This document shows positions 1-8,771 of a DNA stretch of 64,000 bases, one piece after another. How positions within the stretch are numbered: position 1 is the first letter of the stretch; every line of letters begins with the position of its first letter. The DNA comes from Pseudomonas vanderleydeniana (GTDB lineage: Bacteria > Pseudomonadota > Gammaproteobacteria > Pseudomonadales > Pseudomonadaceae), in the NCBI RefSeq assembly GCF_014268755.2, contig NZ_CP077093.1:1600001-1664000 (forward strand), read 5' to 3'. The position numbers and the translations under genes were made by a program. The notes beneath the pieces were generated by a model, which saw nothing but the letters and a program-made list of their open reading frames with translations, did not search any database and had not been told where the DNA came from.

Positions 1-270
1 CAGCGGCCCGATCAGCAAGGGCTGCAGTTCGGCCCAGGCCTTCTGGGCGTGGAGGAAGTCGGCGCGGGCGGTGTCCAGGCTGGCCTTGCCTTCGCAGAAG
101 GCCAGGGCGCTGATCGCCAGCTGGCGGTCGGCCTCGACCCAGCGGTTGTAGGTCGGCAGGATCACCTGTTTGGCGATGGCGGCCGAGGTGATGGCCTGTG
201 GATCCTGGGGTGAGCAGGCACCGAGGGCGAGCGCGGCGAGGCTGGTGAACAACAGTTTGGGGCGGAACAT
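1..270 (-). CDS. Imelysin-family (M75) lipoprotein, 3' end beyond window
   Basis: The first 90 codons of a minus-strand gene; the rest lies left of the window. The product begins MFRPKLLFTSLAALALGAC, a lipoprotein signal with a lipobox ending at Cys19, so it should be anchored in the outer membrane facing the periplasm. The following segment (ITSAAIAKQVILPTYNRW, then an AQKAWAELQPLL helix) is the usual opening of imelysin-like proteins, helical periplasmic proteins tied to iron uptake. It follows the DUF1111 gene by 27 nt and shares its strand with the imelysin at 2050-3393, the arrangement of the PA4370-PA4372 iron-regulated operon of P. aeruginosa. The GxHxxE motif that would confirm the family is outside the window. 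Confidence 0.8.
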   Translation of the reverse strand, partial: MFRPKLLFTSLAALALGACSPQDPQAITSAAIAKQVILPTYNRWVEADRQLAISALAFCEGKASLDTARADFLHAQKAWAELQPLLIGPL

Positions 271-297
271 GTCCAGGTCCTCTGATTGAAGGAGTTC

Positions 298-1725
298 TTA
301 TAGCGAATTCAGGAAAGCCAGCAACGCGGCGCGCTGCTCGGCATTGAACGACAACACCCGCTGTTGCGCCGGCAACGCCTCGCCGCCGTGCCAGAGCACG
401 GCTTCGAGCAGATTGCGGGCGCGGCCGTCATGCAGGAACTGGGTATGGCCGCTGACCGTTCGGGTCAGGCCGATGCCCCACAGCGGTGGAGTACGCCAAT
501 CGCTGCCGCTGGCGAGGAATTCGGTGCGGTTGTCCGCCAGGCCAGGGCCCATGTCATGCAGCAGCAGATCGCTGTAGGGGCGGATCACCTGGCCGGCCAG
601 CTCGGGTTCGGGGGCATTGGCCGAGGTCGTGAACTGCGGGGTGTGGCAATTCTGGCAACCGGCCTGGTGGAACAGGTTCTTGCCGGCCAGTACTTGCTGT
701 GCGCCGACATCGCGGCGCGCCGGGACTGCGAGGTTGCGGGTGTAGAACAGCACCAGGCGCAGGATGTTGTCGCTGACTTCCTGTTCGCCGTCGGCGCCAT
801 TGCCGTTGGGGGCATTACGGCAAGCCGTCTGGCTTGGGGTGCAGTCATCGAAGGGCCTCAGTGTCGTGGTGAGGCCCATGTCACCAGAAAATGCGTGAAC
901 GTTTTGTTGGTTGAGATTGGGCTGCCCGGCTTTCCAGCCAAAGCGGCCGAGCACGGTCTTGCCCTGGGCGTCGTCCCAGACCCGGTTGGGACGGCCGGCG
1001 ATCCCATCGGGTTGGCGCGCCTTCGCGTTGGCAAGAATCGCCCCTTCGGGAATGGCTTCCAGCAGGCCGAGGCCGATCATCGGCGGGGCGACCCGGGCGG
1101 AAAAGCGCGTGTCCGGATGCATCGGGCCGTAGCCCAGCTGGCTGATCAGCAGGCGTGGCTTGCGCAGCTCGACTTCGGTGCCGTCCTTGAAGCGTACCGG
1201 CAGCGGATCATATTCGACCCGCACCTTGCCTTCCGGCGCCACGCCGGGAATGGCCATGTCCTGCAACTGTCCGCCATAGACCGGCTCGGGCACCACGCCC
1301 TGCTGCTCGATCTGCTTCGCATGGGCCGGGCTGTCGGGGATCGACAGGCGCACCAGCATCGATACGGCGTTATCCGAGTCCGCTTCCGGCGGGTGCCCGC
1401 GACCGTCCCTGACGTGGCAGTTCTGGCAGGCGTTGGTGTTGAACAACGGGCCCAGGCCATCCCGGGCAGTGGTGGTCGAAGGGGCGATCACCCAGGGGCT
1501 GCGAAAGAAACTGTTGCCGACGCTGAAGTCCAGGCGGCGGCTTGGTGAAAGATTGGCGGCCGGTGCCGAAAAGGCACTGCGATCGCTCCTGTTCACCGTG
1601 GTCTCGCCGCCGGAGCGTGCCTCGCCGGGCTCGGGCGCGGTAAAGCGCGCAGCGTCATCGCAGGCACTCAGAAGCAGAGCCAGGAGTAACGACGACAGGC
1701 GAAGCGGTGATGAAGGCATGGGCAT
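298..1725 (-). CDS. Di-haem oxidoreductase (DUF1111, thiol oxidoreductase-like) lipoprotein
   Basis: 475 residues. A lipoprotein signal ends in LLLSAC (Cys22), so the mature protein is periplasmic and lipid-anchored. Two c-type haem motifs, CQNCH at 100-104 and CQNCH at 357-361, with further conserved stretches between, match the DUF1111 di-haem family related to bacterial cytochrome c peroxidases. The substrate is not known; genes of this family sit between imelysin genes in iron-regulated operons, and that is the case here, so a role in periplasmic redox handling of iron or haem is likely but inferred. The start chosen is the ATG that gives a complete signal peptide. Confidence 0.88.
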   Translation of the reverse strand: MPMPSSPLRLSSLLLALLLSACDDAARFTAPEPGEARSGGETTVNRSDRSAFSAPAANLSPSRRLDFSVGNSFFRSPWVIAPSTTTARDGLGPLFNTNACQNCHVRDGRGHPPEADSDNAVSMLVRLSIPDSPAHAKQIEQQGVVPEPVYGGQLQDMAIPGVAPEGKVRVEYDPLPVRFKDGTEVELRKPRLLISQLGYGPMHPDTRFSARVAPPMIGLGLLEAIPEGAILANAKARQPDGIAGRPNRVWDDAQGKTVLGRFGWKAGQPNLNQQNVHAFSGDMGLTTTLRPFDDCTPSQTACRNAPNGNGADGEQEVSDNILRLVLFYTRNLAVPARRDVGAQQVLAGKNLFHQAGCQNCHTPQFTTSANAPEPELAGQVIRPYSDLLLHDMGPGLADNRTEFLASGSDWRTPPLWGIGLTRTVSGHTQFLHDGRARNLLEAVLWHGGEALPAQQRVLSFNAEQRAALLAFLNSL

Positions 1726-1861
1726 GGAAACAGGGTTCGGGACAGGGCGCGAATCTTATCGGGCCGGGGCTGGGCAAGCGTTTGCCCAGATCAGTAAATA
1801 TGGTGCTGAGCCAGTCGTTATCTGTAACGGGACCGCCTGTTCGCGGCTGGTCGGTTCGCTT

Positions 1862-1991
1862 GTGGCGAGTGGGCTTGCCCACGCTCGGCTGCAACGCAGC
1901 CGTAAATCGGTTATCGCGTTCTTCCTGATGCAGCGCGATCTTCGATACTGGGGCCGCAAGGCGGCCCAGCGTGGGCAAGCCCACTCACCAC
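1862..1991. repeat. REPIN-type inverted repeat element, about 130 bp
   Basis: The left arm reads GTGGCGAGTGGGCTTGCCCA and continues CGCTCGG; the right arm is its reverse complement with two differences over 27 bp. Inside is a small hairpin, CGGCTGC-AACG-CAGCCG. The same left arm and inner hairpin recur at 32439-32583. It fills most of the gap between the imelysin gene and the DUF1111 gene. These are the hallmarks of paired REP sequences dispersed in Pseudomonas intergenic regions. Confidence 0.8.
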
Positions 1992-2010
1992 AGGGATATC
2001 CGTCTACAGG

Positions 2011-2039
2011 GGCCGTCCCTCTGTTCAAGAGGGACGGCC
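2011..2039 (-). terminator. 11-bp perfect hairpin after the imelysin gene
   Basis: GGCCGTCCCTC and its exact complement GAGGGACGGCC enclose a 7-nt loop, starting 11 nt past the imelysin stop codon on the minus strand. There is no run of T after it, so it may stabilise a 3' end or end transcription only partly. Confidence 0.5.
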
Positions 2040-2049
2040 TGGCTGGTGA

Positions 2050-3393
2050 TCAGAACTCGTGGTCGGCGTTGTCCGGGTTCAGGTCGCTGATACCCAGCTT
2101 GGCGGCAGCCTGTTCGATCGAGCCGGTCTGCTTGACCAGCGCGGCGATGGCGTCGCGCACGATCTTGTTGCCCGCGTCGTTGCCGGCAGCGATCAACTGG
2201 TCGTAGTGTTCGCCCTTGTTGGCGTGGTCGACCATGACCTGGATCTTCGCTTCGGTGCTTTGCAGGTCGTTCCTGAGCGCGGTGTCGGCGGCCGGGTCGA
2301 CCTTCGCCACCAGCGACGACAGGCTCGGGCCGGTCAGCTTGGTGCCGTCGGTGCGGGTGTACTCGCCCAGGTAGACGTTGCGGATGCCCTTGGCATCGTA
2401 GAAGTGCGAGTTGTGGGTGTTGTCGCTGAAGCAGTCCTGTTCGTCTTCCGGCGAGTTGGCTTCCAGGGACACTTTCATCCGCTCGCCCGCCAGTTCGCCG
2501 AGCGACAGGCTGCCCATGCCGAACAGCATCTTGCGCAGGCCGCTTTCGGCTGGCTCGGCTTCCAGGCTGGCGCGGTAGTTGTCGGCCACGTTCGGCTTCC
2601 AGTTGCCGACCATTTCCTCCAGGTCGCTGACCAGCAGTTGGGTCACCGCCTTCAGGTAGGCGCGGCGGCGATCGTTGTGGCCACCGGTGGCGCCGGCGCC
2701 CTCGAGGTAGTCCGACGCCGGACGGTTGCCGGCACCCGGGCCGGTACCGTTGAGGTCCTGGCCCCAGAGCAGGAATTCGATGGCATGGTAGCCGGTGGCG
2801 ACGTTGGCTTCGGAACCGCCCAGCTCGTTCAGGCTGGCGAGTTTTTCCGGGGTGATTTCGGTGACATCGACCTTGTCTTCGCCAACCTGGACCTGCTTGT
2901 TGGCGATGATGTTGGCGCTGGCAGCCGGGTTGCCCAGGGCGTGCTCGTAGGAGGCGTCGACGTAGTCGATCAGGCCTTCGTCCAGCGGCCAGGCGTTCAC
3001 TTGGCCCTCCCAGTCGTCGATGATGGTGTTGCCGAAGCGGAACACCTCACTCTGCAGGTAAGGTACGCGCGCCGCTACCCAGGCAGCCTTGGCGGCCTTG
3101 AGGGTGTCGTCGTTCGGCTTGGCGAGGAAGGCGTCGATGGCCTGTTGCAGGGTCTTCGCGGTGGATTCGGCGTCGCTGTATACGGCGAAGACCATGTCGG
3201 CGTAGTGCGCGACCACAGCCTTGCCGGCGGCCTCGTCAACCTTGCCGGCAGCGTCGCTGGCAGGCGTGGCCGGAGCGCTGGCGGCTGGTGTCGGCGCGGC
3301 GGCTGCGGTTTTTTCCTTGTCCTTGTCGCCACAGCCGGCGAGGGCGATGGCAAGGGCCAACAGGCTGGCGGTGGCCAGAGGCATGCGAATCAT
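2050..3393 (-). CDS. icmP: Imelysin family (M75) lipoprotein, IcmP-like
   Basis: 447 residues from the ATG at 3393. An upstream in-frame start would spoil the signal peptide; this one gives MIRMPLATAS followed by LLALAIALAGC with Cys21 as the lipid site, then an Ala/Pro-rich linker to about residue 50. The GxHxxE signature appears as GYHAIEFLLWG at 201-211. P. aeruginosa IcmP (PA4370) was described as an insulin-cleaving metalloprotease, while later work treats imelysins as iron-linked periplasmic proteins, so the enzymatic role is uncertain. It is probably the first gene of the operon with the DUF1111 and second imelysin genes. It lies divergent from nothing; bifA is upstream on the same strand. 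Confidence 0.85.
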   Translation of the reverse strand: MIRMPLATASLLALAIALAGCGDKDKEKTAAAAPTPAASAPATPASDAAGKVDEAAGKAVVAHYADMVFAVYSDAESTAKTLQQAIDAFLAKPNDDTLKAAKAAWVAARVPYLQSEVFRFGNTIIDDWEGQVNAWPLDEGLIDYVDASYEHALGNPAASANIIANKQVQVGEDKVDVTEITPEKLASLNELGGSEANVATGYHAIEFLLWGQDLNGTGPGAGNRPASDYLEGAGATGGHNDRRRAYLKAVTQLLVSDLEEMVGNWKPNVADNYRASLEAEPAESGLRKMLFGMGSLSLGELAGERMKVSLEANSPEDEQDCFSDNTHNSHFYDAKGIRNVYLGEYTRTDGTKLTGPSLSSLVAKVDPAADTALRNDLQSTEAKIQVMVDHANKGEHYDQLIAAGNDAGNKIVRDAIAALVKQTGSIEQAAAKLGISDLNPDNADHEF

Positions 3394-3455
3394 GGCGAGT
3401 ATCCTGCTTCGAGAGGGTGGACGAGTGCGCGCGGGGATGCGCAAAACCGGCACAT

Positions 3456-3474
3456 AATGCGAAAGATATGCATT
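3456..3474. promoter_or_regulatory. Possible Fur-like site upstream of icmP
   Basis: AATGCGAAAGATATGCATT has 5-bp inverted ends (AATGC/GCATT) and partial likeness to the 19-bp Fur consensus. It lies 63 nt upstream of the imelysin start in an AT-rich stretch. Iron control of this operon type is known in P. aeruginosa; the match itself is weak. Confidence 0.3.
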
Positions 3475-3554
3475 TTGTGTAAAGGACTAGTCGTTGAAAT
3501 ATTTACTAATAATCTGTTGATTGATTACTGTTTGATATATGCGTAAGGCGGCGA

Positions 3555-5609
3555 TTACTGGAGTATCGCCGTGTTGCTGCGTTGGGACTGTTTGAGGTAG
3601 GCACCCAGTTCGCGGGCCGGCAGGGGCTTGCTGTAGTAATAGCCCTGGCCCTCGTGGCAGCCCTCGGAAATGATGTAGGCCTCCTGCTCGACGGTTTCCA
3701 CGCCTTCGGCGATCACCTGCATGCCGAGACTCTTGCCCAGTTGGATGATCGCCCGCACGATGGTCGCATCGTCATCATCCTCCAGCAGGTCCTGGACAAA
3801 GCTCTTGTCGATCTTGATCTTGTCCAGCGGCAGGCTCTTGAGATAGCTCAGCGACGAATAGCCGGTACCGAAGTCGTCGATGGCGATCAGCGCGCCGGAG
3901 CGGCGCAGGCTGAGCAGGTGCTGGGCAGCCGTGCTGATGTCTTCCATCAGGCCGGTTTCGGTGACTTCCAGTTCCAGGCTGCGTGGCGGCAGGCGGTACA
4001 TCTGCAGCAGGTTGTTGACCACTCGCGGCAGCTCGGCGTGGTGCAGTTGCACGGTCGACAGGTTGACCGCCATGCGCAGGTCGGTGAAGCCCAGGTCGTG
4101 CCATTCGCGCAATTGCCGGCAGGCCTGGTCCAGCACCCATTCGCCGATGGCGATGATGGTGCCGTTCTGCTCGGCCAGTGGAATGAACTGGTCCGGTGGC
4201 ACCAGGCCGTGCTCCGGATGCTGCCAGCGGATCAGCGCCTCGACACCGACCACCCGATGGTCGCGATAGCTGATCTGGGGTTGGTAGACCAGATGGAACT
4301 GGTTGCGATTGAGCGCCTCGCGCAGGTCCTTTTCCAGTTCGCGGCGACGGCGCATTTCGCTGTCGACGCTGGCGATGTAGAACTGATAGCGGTTGCGCGA
4401 GCGGGTCTTGGCCAGGGTCATGGTCTGTTCGGCTTTCTGCAGCAGCTTCTCGGTGCTGTCGCCATCCTCCGGGAACAGGGTGATGCCGATGGTGGCGCGC
4501 AGGCGGATTTCCTGGTGATCGAGGGCGAAGGGTGCCTCCAGGTCGTCGAGAATGCTCTGCGCCAGCTCGGCGGCCTCGTAGGGCTGTTCGATGTCGGCCT
4601 GGACCAGGGCAAACTGATCGCCACCCAGGCGGGCCAGGGCGCCGAGGCGGCCGCTGTGGGCACGCAGGCGGTCGGCCAGGGCCAGCAGCAACTGGTCACC
4701 GGTCTGGTAGCTGAACTGTTCGTTGATGCCCTTGAAGTCATCGAGGCCGACCACCAACACCGCGACCCGGCGCTGCAGGCGCCCGGCGTCGATCAGGATC
4801 TTGTCCAACTGCTGCTGCAACTGCAGGCGGTTGGGCAGGCCGGTGAGGAAGTCGTACTGGGACATGCGCAGCAGGCTGTTTTCCGCCTCGTGGCGCAGAT
4901 GGGTATTGCGCTCGATCGAGGCCAGCAACTGGTTGGCAGTATTGATCCAGATTCCCAGTTCGTTGGTTTCGTGGCCCTTGAGCAGGGGCAGCTGGTTCGC
5001 CGCCGGGCGATCCGGATTGATATTGGTCAGGTGGTCGATGATCCGCGACAGCGGCTTGGTCAGCAGCCAGTGGTAGACCAGGTACAGCACCAGGCCCATG
5101 AGCAGCGCTCGTAATACCCCGGAAATGAAGATGATCACCGAGCTGACGATGAAGCCCTGGCCGTAGGTCGCGGTGTCGAGGGTGATGCTCAGGTCGCCGT
5201 AGTACTCGCTGTAGGGACCACGGCCGACCAGTTGAGTGGTAAAGGTGCGTTCCTGGCCGAGAATCAGGTCGGTGAGCCAGCGGCTGGAAGAGGTCTGCAG
5301 GTCGCGGGATTTTTCCGCGAGCATGGTTTCGTTGGGATGGCCGATGGAGGCCATGCGCACGGACTTGTCCTGGAACAGGCCTTCGATCACCTGCATGCCC
5401 ATTTCCCGGTCGAGGCTGTAGACGGCCTGGGTCGAGGGGTCGCGGAACATGTCGAGGATCCGCTGGGCGTCGCTGGCGACGGCCTGGCGGGTCTTGTAGG
5501 CGTCAAACACGATTTGTGCACAGCTCAGTACCACGCCGACGATCAATGCCGACAGCAGTACGACCCGGAGCAACTTCACCGACAAGCTGTTCTTGAGTTC
5601 CAGCTTCAA
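3555..5609 (-). CDS. bifA: BifA, membrane c-di-GMP phosphodiesterase (GGDQF-EAL)
   Basis: 684 residues. Membrane segments at about 14-34 and 152-180 flank a periplasmic sensing region. A degenerate cyclase domain carries GGDQF (329-333) instead of GGDEF, and an apparently intact EAL phosphodiesterase domain follows: EAL at 457-459, ExT (ETGLMED) near 551, DDFGTG at 578-583, then KIDKSFV and EGVET. The GGDQF change, the length and the neighbour sodB match P. aeruginosa BifA (PA4367), which lowers c-di-GMP and thereby represses biofilm and supports swarming. The cyclase half is expected to be inactive and may act as a GTP-sensing regulatory domain. It is probably transcribed alone. Confidence 0.93.
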   Translation of the reverse strand: MKLELKNSLSVKLLRVVLLSALIVGVVLSCAQIVFDAYKTRQAVASDAQRILDMFRDPSTQAVYSLDREMGMQVIEGLFQDKSVRMASIGHPNETMLAEKSRDLQTSSSRWLTDLILGQERTFTTQLVGRGPYSEYYGDLSITLDTATYGQGFIVSSVIIFISGVLRALLMGLVLYLVYHWLLTKPLSRIIDHLTNINPDRPAANQLPLLKGHETNELGIWINTANQLLASIERNTHLRHEAENSLLRMSQYDFLTGLPNRLQLQQQLDKILIDAGRLQRRVAVLVVGLDDFKGINEQFSYQTGDQLLLALADRLRAHSGRLGALARLGGDQFALVQADIEQPYEAAELAQSILDDLEAPFALDHQEIRLRATIGITLFPEDGDSTEKLLQKAEQTMTLAKTRSRNRYQFYIASVDSEMRRRRELEKDLREALNRNQFHLVYQPQISYRDHRVVGVEALIRWQHPEHGLVPPDQFIPLAEQNGTIIAIGEWVLDQACRQLREWHDLGFTDLRMAVNLSTVQLHHAELPRVVNNLLQMYRLPPRSLELEVTETGLMEDISTAAQHLLSLRRSGALIAIDDFGTGYSSLSYLKSLPLDKIKIDKSFVQDLLEDDDDATIVRAIIQLGKSLGMQVIAEGVETVEQEAYIISEGCHEGQGYYYSKPLPARELGAYLKQSQRSNTAILQ

Positions 5610-5900
5610 AGGGCTATTCCTTGTTCCGTGCGGGTAGCATCAAGTTGCCATGAGTATTGGCAATCCGGCTCCGGCAGTCAAAGGGACAATGCGACTGGGG
5701 ATGATCGGTACGTATGCCTGGCCAAAACGCGGTTTTTCGTCCCTTGCGGTTCATTAGGTACTGTGTCGGTAGGGTAGTCGCCTAACTTGAGGGCCCATCC
5801 TTCAATTTAGCTGATCTGGCGGGAACTGGCGTAAACGTTTCAGCGATCGGCGCGTGGGCTTTCCATTTGCCGGGCACGACTGTACGAATGGCCGGGCATA

Positions 5901-5925
5901 AAAAAACCCGGCAAGGCCGGGTTCT
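5901..5925 (-). terminator. Rho-independent terminator of sodB
   Basis: AACCCGGC and GCCGGGTT pair around a 3-nt loop, followed on the minus strand by a run of T (A run on the plus strand at 5898-5906). It starts about 20 nt after the sodB stop. Confidence 0.9.
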
Positions 5926-5946
5926 TCTTCAAGCTGGGCTTGAGTC

Positions 5947-6543
5947 TCAAGCGGTGAAGGTCTTGCCTTCGAACTGCTCGGCGACGAATTTCCAGTTCAC
6001 CAGGTTCCAGAACGCCTCGACATACTTTGGACGCACGTTGCGGTAGTCGATGTAGTAGGCGTGTTCCCAGACGTCGCAGGTCAGCAGCGGGGTGTCGCCG
6101 CTGGTCAGCGGGTTGCCGGCGCCGATGGTGCTGGCCAGTGCCAGGGAACCGTCAGCTTTCTTCACCAGCCAGCCCCAGCCGGAACCGAAGGTACCGACGG
6201 AAGTCTTGGTGAACTCTTCCTTGAACTTCTCGAACGAGCCGAAGGAAGCGTTGATCGCGTCGGCCAGGGCACCGGTAGGTTGACCGCCAGCGTTTGGCGC
6301 CAGGCAGTTCCAGTAGAAGGTGTGGTTCCAGACTTGAGCGGCGTTGTTGAAGATGCCACCGGAGGAAGTCTTGACGATTTCTTCCAGGGTCTTGCCTTCG
6401 AACTCGGTACCTGGGACCAGGTTGTTCAGGTTCACGACATAGGTGTTGTGGTGCTTGTCGTGGTGGAACTCCAGGGTTTCCTTGGAGATGTGCGGCTGCA
6501 GGGCATCGTGTGCGTAGGGCAGCGGCGGCAATTCGAAAGCCAT
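5947..6543 (-). CDS. sodB: Superoxide dismutase [Fe]
   Basis: 198 residues, the usual length of cytoplasmic Fe-SOD. It begins [20 protein letters not shown]. Metal ligands are visible: His27 in [15 protein letters not shown], the His of [12 protein letters not shown], and Asp/His of [14 protein letters not shown]. The [10 protein letters not shown] context favours iron over manganese. It converts superoxide to hydrogen peroxide and oxygen. The start has a good ribosome site (GGAGAATAACC before ATG). It lies directly downstream of the argO region and upstream of bifA, as in P. aeruginosa PA4366/PA4367. Confidence 0.96.
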   Translation of the reverse strand: MAFELPPLPYAHDALQPHISKETLEFHHDKHHNTYVVNLNNLVPGTEFEGKTLEEIVKTSSGGIFNNAAQVWNHTFYWNCLAPNAGGQPTGALADAINASFGSFEKFKEEFTKTSVGTFGSGWGWLVKKADGSLALASTIGAGNPLTSGDTPLLTCDVWEHAYYIDYRNVRPKYVEAFWNLVNWKFVAEQFEGKTFTA

Positions 6544-6718
6544 GGTTATTCTCCTAATCAGGTCAGTTGCGGGGAGCGCAAGGCCGATCACGGGCGGCCC
6601 GACAATGCGCCGTGGAGTTTGTACTCCTTGAGGCGCAGGTCTTCGATCATAGCACCGGGGTTGCGGCTTAACCACGCAACAACTGTGTGGAATAGAGGTT
6701 CCAGAGCCTTTTGTTATA

Positions 6719-7321
6719 TCAACCTGCGGCGATGAGTTGCGCCGCCACACCGAACATCATCGCCGCCACCAGCAGGTCGAGCACCCGCCAGGTTGCCGGC
6801 CGTGCCAGCCAGGGGGCCAGCCACGCAGCGCCCAGGGCCAGGGTGAAGAACCACAGCAGCGAGGCACTGGCGGCGCCGACGACATAGGCCCCTGGCTCGG
6901 TCTGCTGGGCACCGAGGGAGCCGATCAGCAGCACGGTATCGAGATACACGTGCGGGTTGAGCAGGGTCACCGCCAGGGCGCTGAGCAAGACCGCGCGCAA
7001 CGAACGTGCGGCCTGGCCCTCGCCCTGTTGCAGGCTTTGCCTCGAGCAGGCGCGGCGCAGGGCCAGGCTGCCGTACCAGATCAGGAACGCCGCGCCTCCC
7101 CAGCGGGCGACGGCCAGCAGCGTCGGGTTGTGCGCGAGCACGGTAGCCAGGCCGAACACGCCGGCGGTCACCAGGATCGCGTCGCAGATGACGCACAGCG
7201 CGGCGACCGGTAGATGATGTTCGCGGCGCAGGCTCTGGGCCAGGACGAAGGCGTTCTGCGTGCCGATCGCCATGATCAGCCCGGCAGCGACCAGCAGGCC
7301 GTTCACATAACTCTGCCACAT
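6719..7321 (-). CDS. argO: LysE/ArgO family basic amino acid exporter
   Basis: 200 residues with about six hydrophobic segments, starting [20 protein letters not shown]. The N-terminal [14 protein letters not shown] stretch is typical of LysE/ArgO exporters, which expel L-arginine or L-lysine across the inner membrane. The gene is separated by 5 nt from the ACT-domain gene at 7327-7728, and argP lies divergently beyond it. ArgP activates argO in E. coli, so control by the adjacent LysR regulator is expected. Confidence 0.88.
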   Translation of the reverse strand: MWQSYVNGLLVAAGLIMAIGTQNAFVLAQSLRREHHLPVAALCVICDAILVTAGVFGLATVLAHNPTLLAVARWGGAAFLIWYGSLALRRACSRQSLQQGEGQAARSLRAVLLSALAVTLLNPHVYLDTVLLIGSLGAQQTEPGAYVVGAASASLLWFFTLALGAAWLAPWLARPATWRVLDLLVAAMMFGVAAQLIAAG

Positions 7322-7326
7322 GGCGT

Positions 7327-7728
7327 TCAGGCTCCTGTGCGGGTCAGTTCGTGCAGCACCGCCATGGCGCGCTCGGCGTCATCGCGACCGACGAACAGGT
7401 GGTCGTGGTAATAGCCGGCGATCACGTTGCAACTGATGCCGGCCTTGCCCAGGGCGCCGGCGAAGGCGGCGGTGAGACCGACGGCTTCCAGCGCCGAATG
7501 CACGTTGAGGGTGATCCAGGCCGCGCAGTAGTCGAAAAGCAGGCCCAGTGCCTCGGCATCCTCGCGCTTGAGGATCACCGTCAGGCCTTCGCGCTCACGA
7601 AAGCTGCCGAGCGCTTCACGGCCCTGCAGCAGGCTGCTGTTGGCGATGGAGCAGAACACGTAGTCGCCGTCATTGAGTTGTGGGCTCATGCTGCGCAGCA
7701 GGGTTGCCAGGGAGGTTTCGCCAGCCAT
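7327..7728 (-). CDS. ACT domain-containing protein
   Basis: 133 residues from the ATG at 7728, which has an AGGA ribosome site; a longer in-frame start at 7815 would run into the argP promoter region. The product (MAGETSLATLLRSMSPQLND...) holds two ACT-like halves, the second around LNVHSALEAVGLTAAFAGALGKAGISCNVIAGYYHDHLFV. ACT domains bind amino acids. Lying between argO and argP, it may sense basic amino acids for the exporter, but that is inference. The homologue in P. aeruginosa has the same place (PA4364 region). Confidence 0.78.
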   Translation of the reverse strand: MAGETSLATLLRSMSPQLNDGDYVFCSIANSSLLQGREALGSFREREGLTVILKREDAEALGLLFDYCAAWITLNVHSALEAVGLTAAFAGALGKAGISCNVIAGYYHDHLFVGRDDAERAMAVLHELTRTGA

Positions 7729-7826
7729 GCCGGTATCCTTGATAGTCGAAGAGTGTTGGCGGGTATTTTCCGGCGAGATCCTGTATAAGAAAAACCAATA
7801 TTGGTGATCGCTCATTAGGGAAACTG

Positions 7827-8720
7827 ATGTTCGACTACAAGTTGCTTTCAGCCCTGGCCGCCGTGGTCGAACAGGCCGGTTTCGAGCGAGCGGCGCAGGT
7901 GCTGGGCCTGTCCCAGTCGGCGGTGTCCCAGCGGATCAAGCTGCTCGAGGCGCGGGTCGGCCAGCCGGTGCTGGTGCGGGCCGCACCGCCGAGCCCGACC
8001 GAGATCGGCCGGCGCCTGCTCAACCATGTGCAGCAGGTGCGTCTGCTCGAGCGCGATCTGCAGGGCCAGGTCCCGGCACTGGATGAGGAGGGGCAGCCGG
8101 AACGCCTGCGCATCGCGCTGAACGCCGACAGCCTGGCGACCTGGTGGGCCCAGGCGGTCGGCGCGTTCTGTGTCGCCAACCACCTGTTGCTGGACCTGGT
8201 GGTGGAGGACCAGACCGTTGGCCTCAAGCGCATGCGCGCCGGTGAGGTGGCGGCCTGCCTCTGCGCCAGCGAACGGCCGGTGGCCGGTGCACGGAGTGTG
8301 CTGCTCGGGGCCATGCGTTACCGGGCGCTGGCGACCCCGGGCTTCATGGCTCGACATTTTCCGGGAGGCGTCGATGTCCATTCGCTGGCGCGGTCGCCGG
8401 GGCTGGTGTTCGGTCCGGACGATCTGCTGCAGCATCGCTACCTCGCCGCATTGGGCGTGGAGGGCGGTTTCGAGCATCATCTGTGTCCCTCGTCCGAAGG
8501 TTTCCTGCGCATGTGCGAAGCCGGCCTGGGCTGGGGCCTGGTGCCGGAGTTGCAGGTGCGCGAGCAGTTGGCCCGCGGGCAACTGGTGGAATTGATCGCG
8601 GATAGGCCGGTGGATGTGCCGCTGTACTGGCATCATTGGCGCAACGGAGGGCAACTGCTCGGGCGCCTGACCGAGCACCTGGCCCGCTCGGCTGCACACT
8701 GGCTGGTGCCTCTGGCGTGA
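7827..8720 (+). CDS. argP: LysR-family regulator ArgP (IciA)
   Basis: 297 residues. The N-terminal winged helix-turn-helix (MFDYKLLSALAAVVEQAGFE, then RAAQVLGLSQSAVSQRIKLLEARVG) is followed by a LysR effector domain. Sequence around the HTH and the short start MFDYK match ArgP/IciA, which responds to lysine and arginine and activates the arginine exporter. It is divergent from the ACT-argO pair with a 98-bp gap that should hold both promoters. Confidence 0.9.
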   Translation: MFDYKLLSALAAVVEQAGFERAAQVLGLSQSAVSQRIKLLEARVGQPVLVRAAPPSPTEIGRRLLNHVQQVRLLERDLQGQVPALDEEGQPERLRIALNADSLATWWAQAVGAFCVANHLLLDLVVEDQTVGLKRMRAGEVAACLCASERPVAGARSVLLGAMRYRALATPGFMARHFPGGVDVHSLARSPGLVFGPDDLLQHRYLAALGVEGGFEHHLCPSSEGFLRMCEAGLGWGLVPELQVREQLARGQLVELIADRPVDVPLYWHHWRNGGQLLGRLTEHLARSAAHWLVPLA

Positions 8721-8771
8721 TCGGCAGCGTTTAAGTAGCAGGCAAGACGAATCAAGGTATTTGGAGACGAC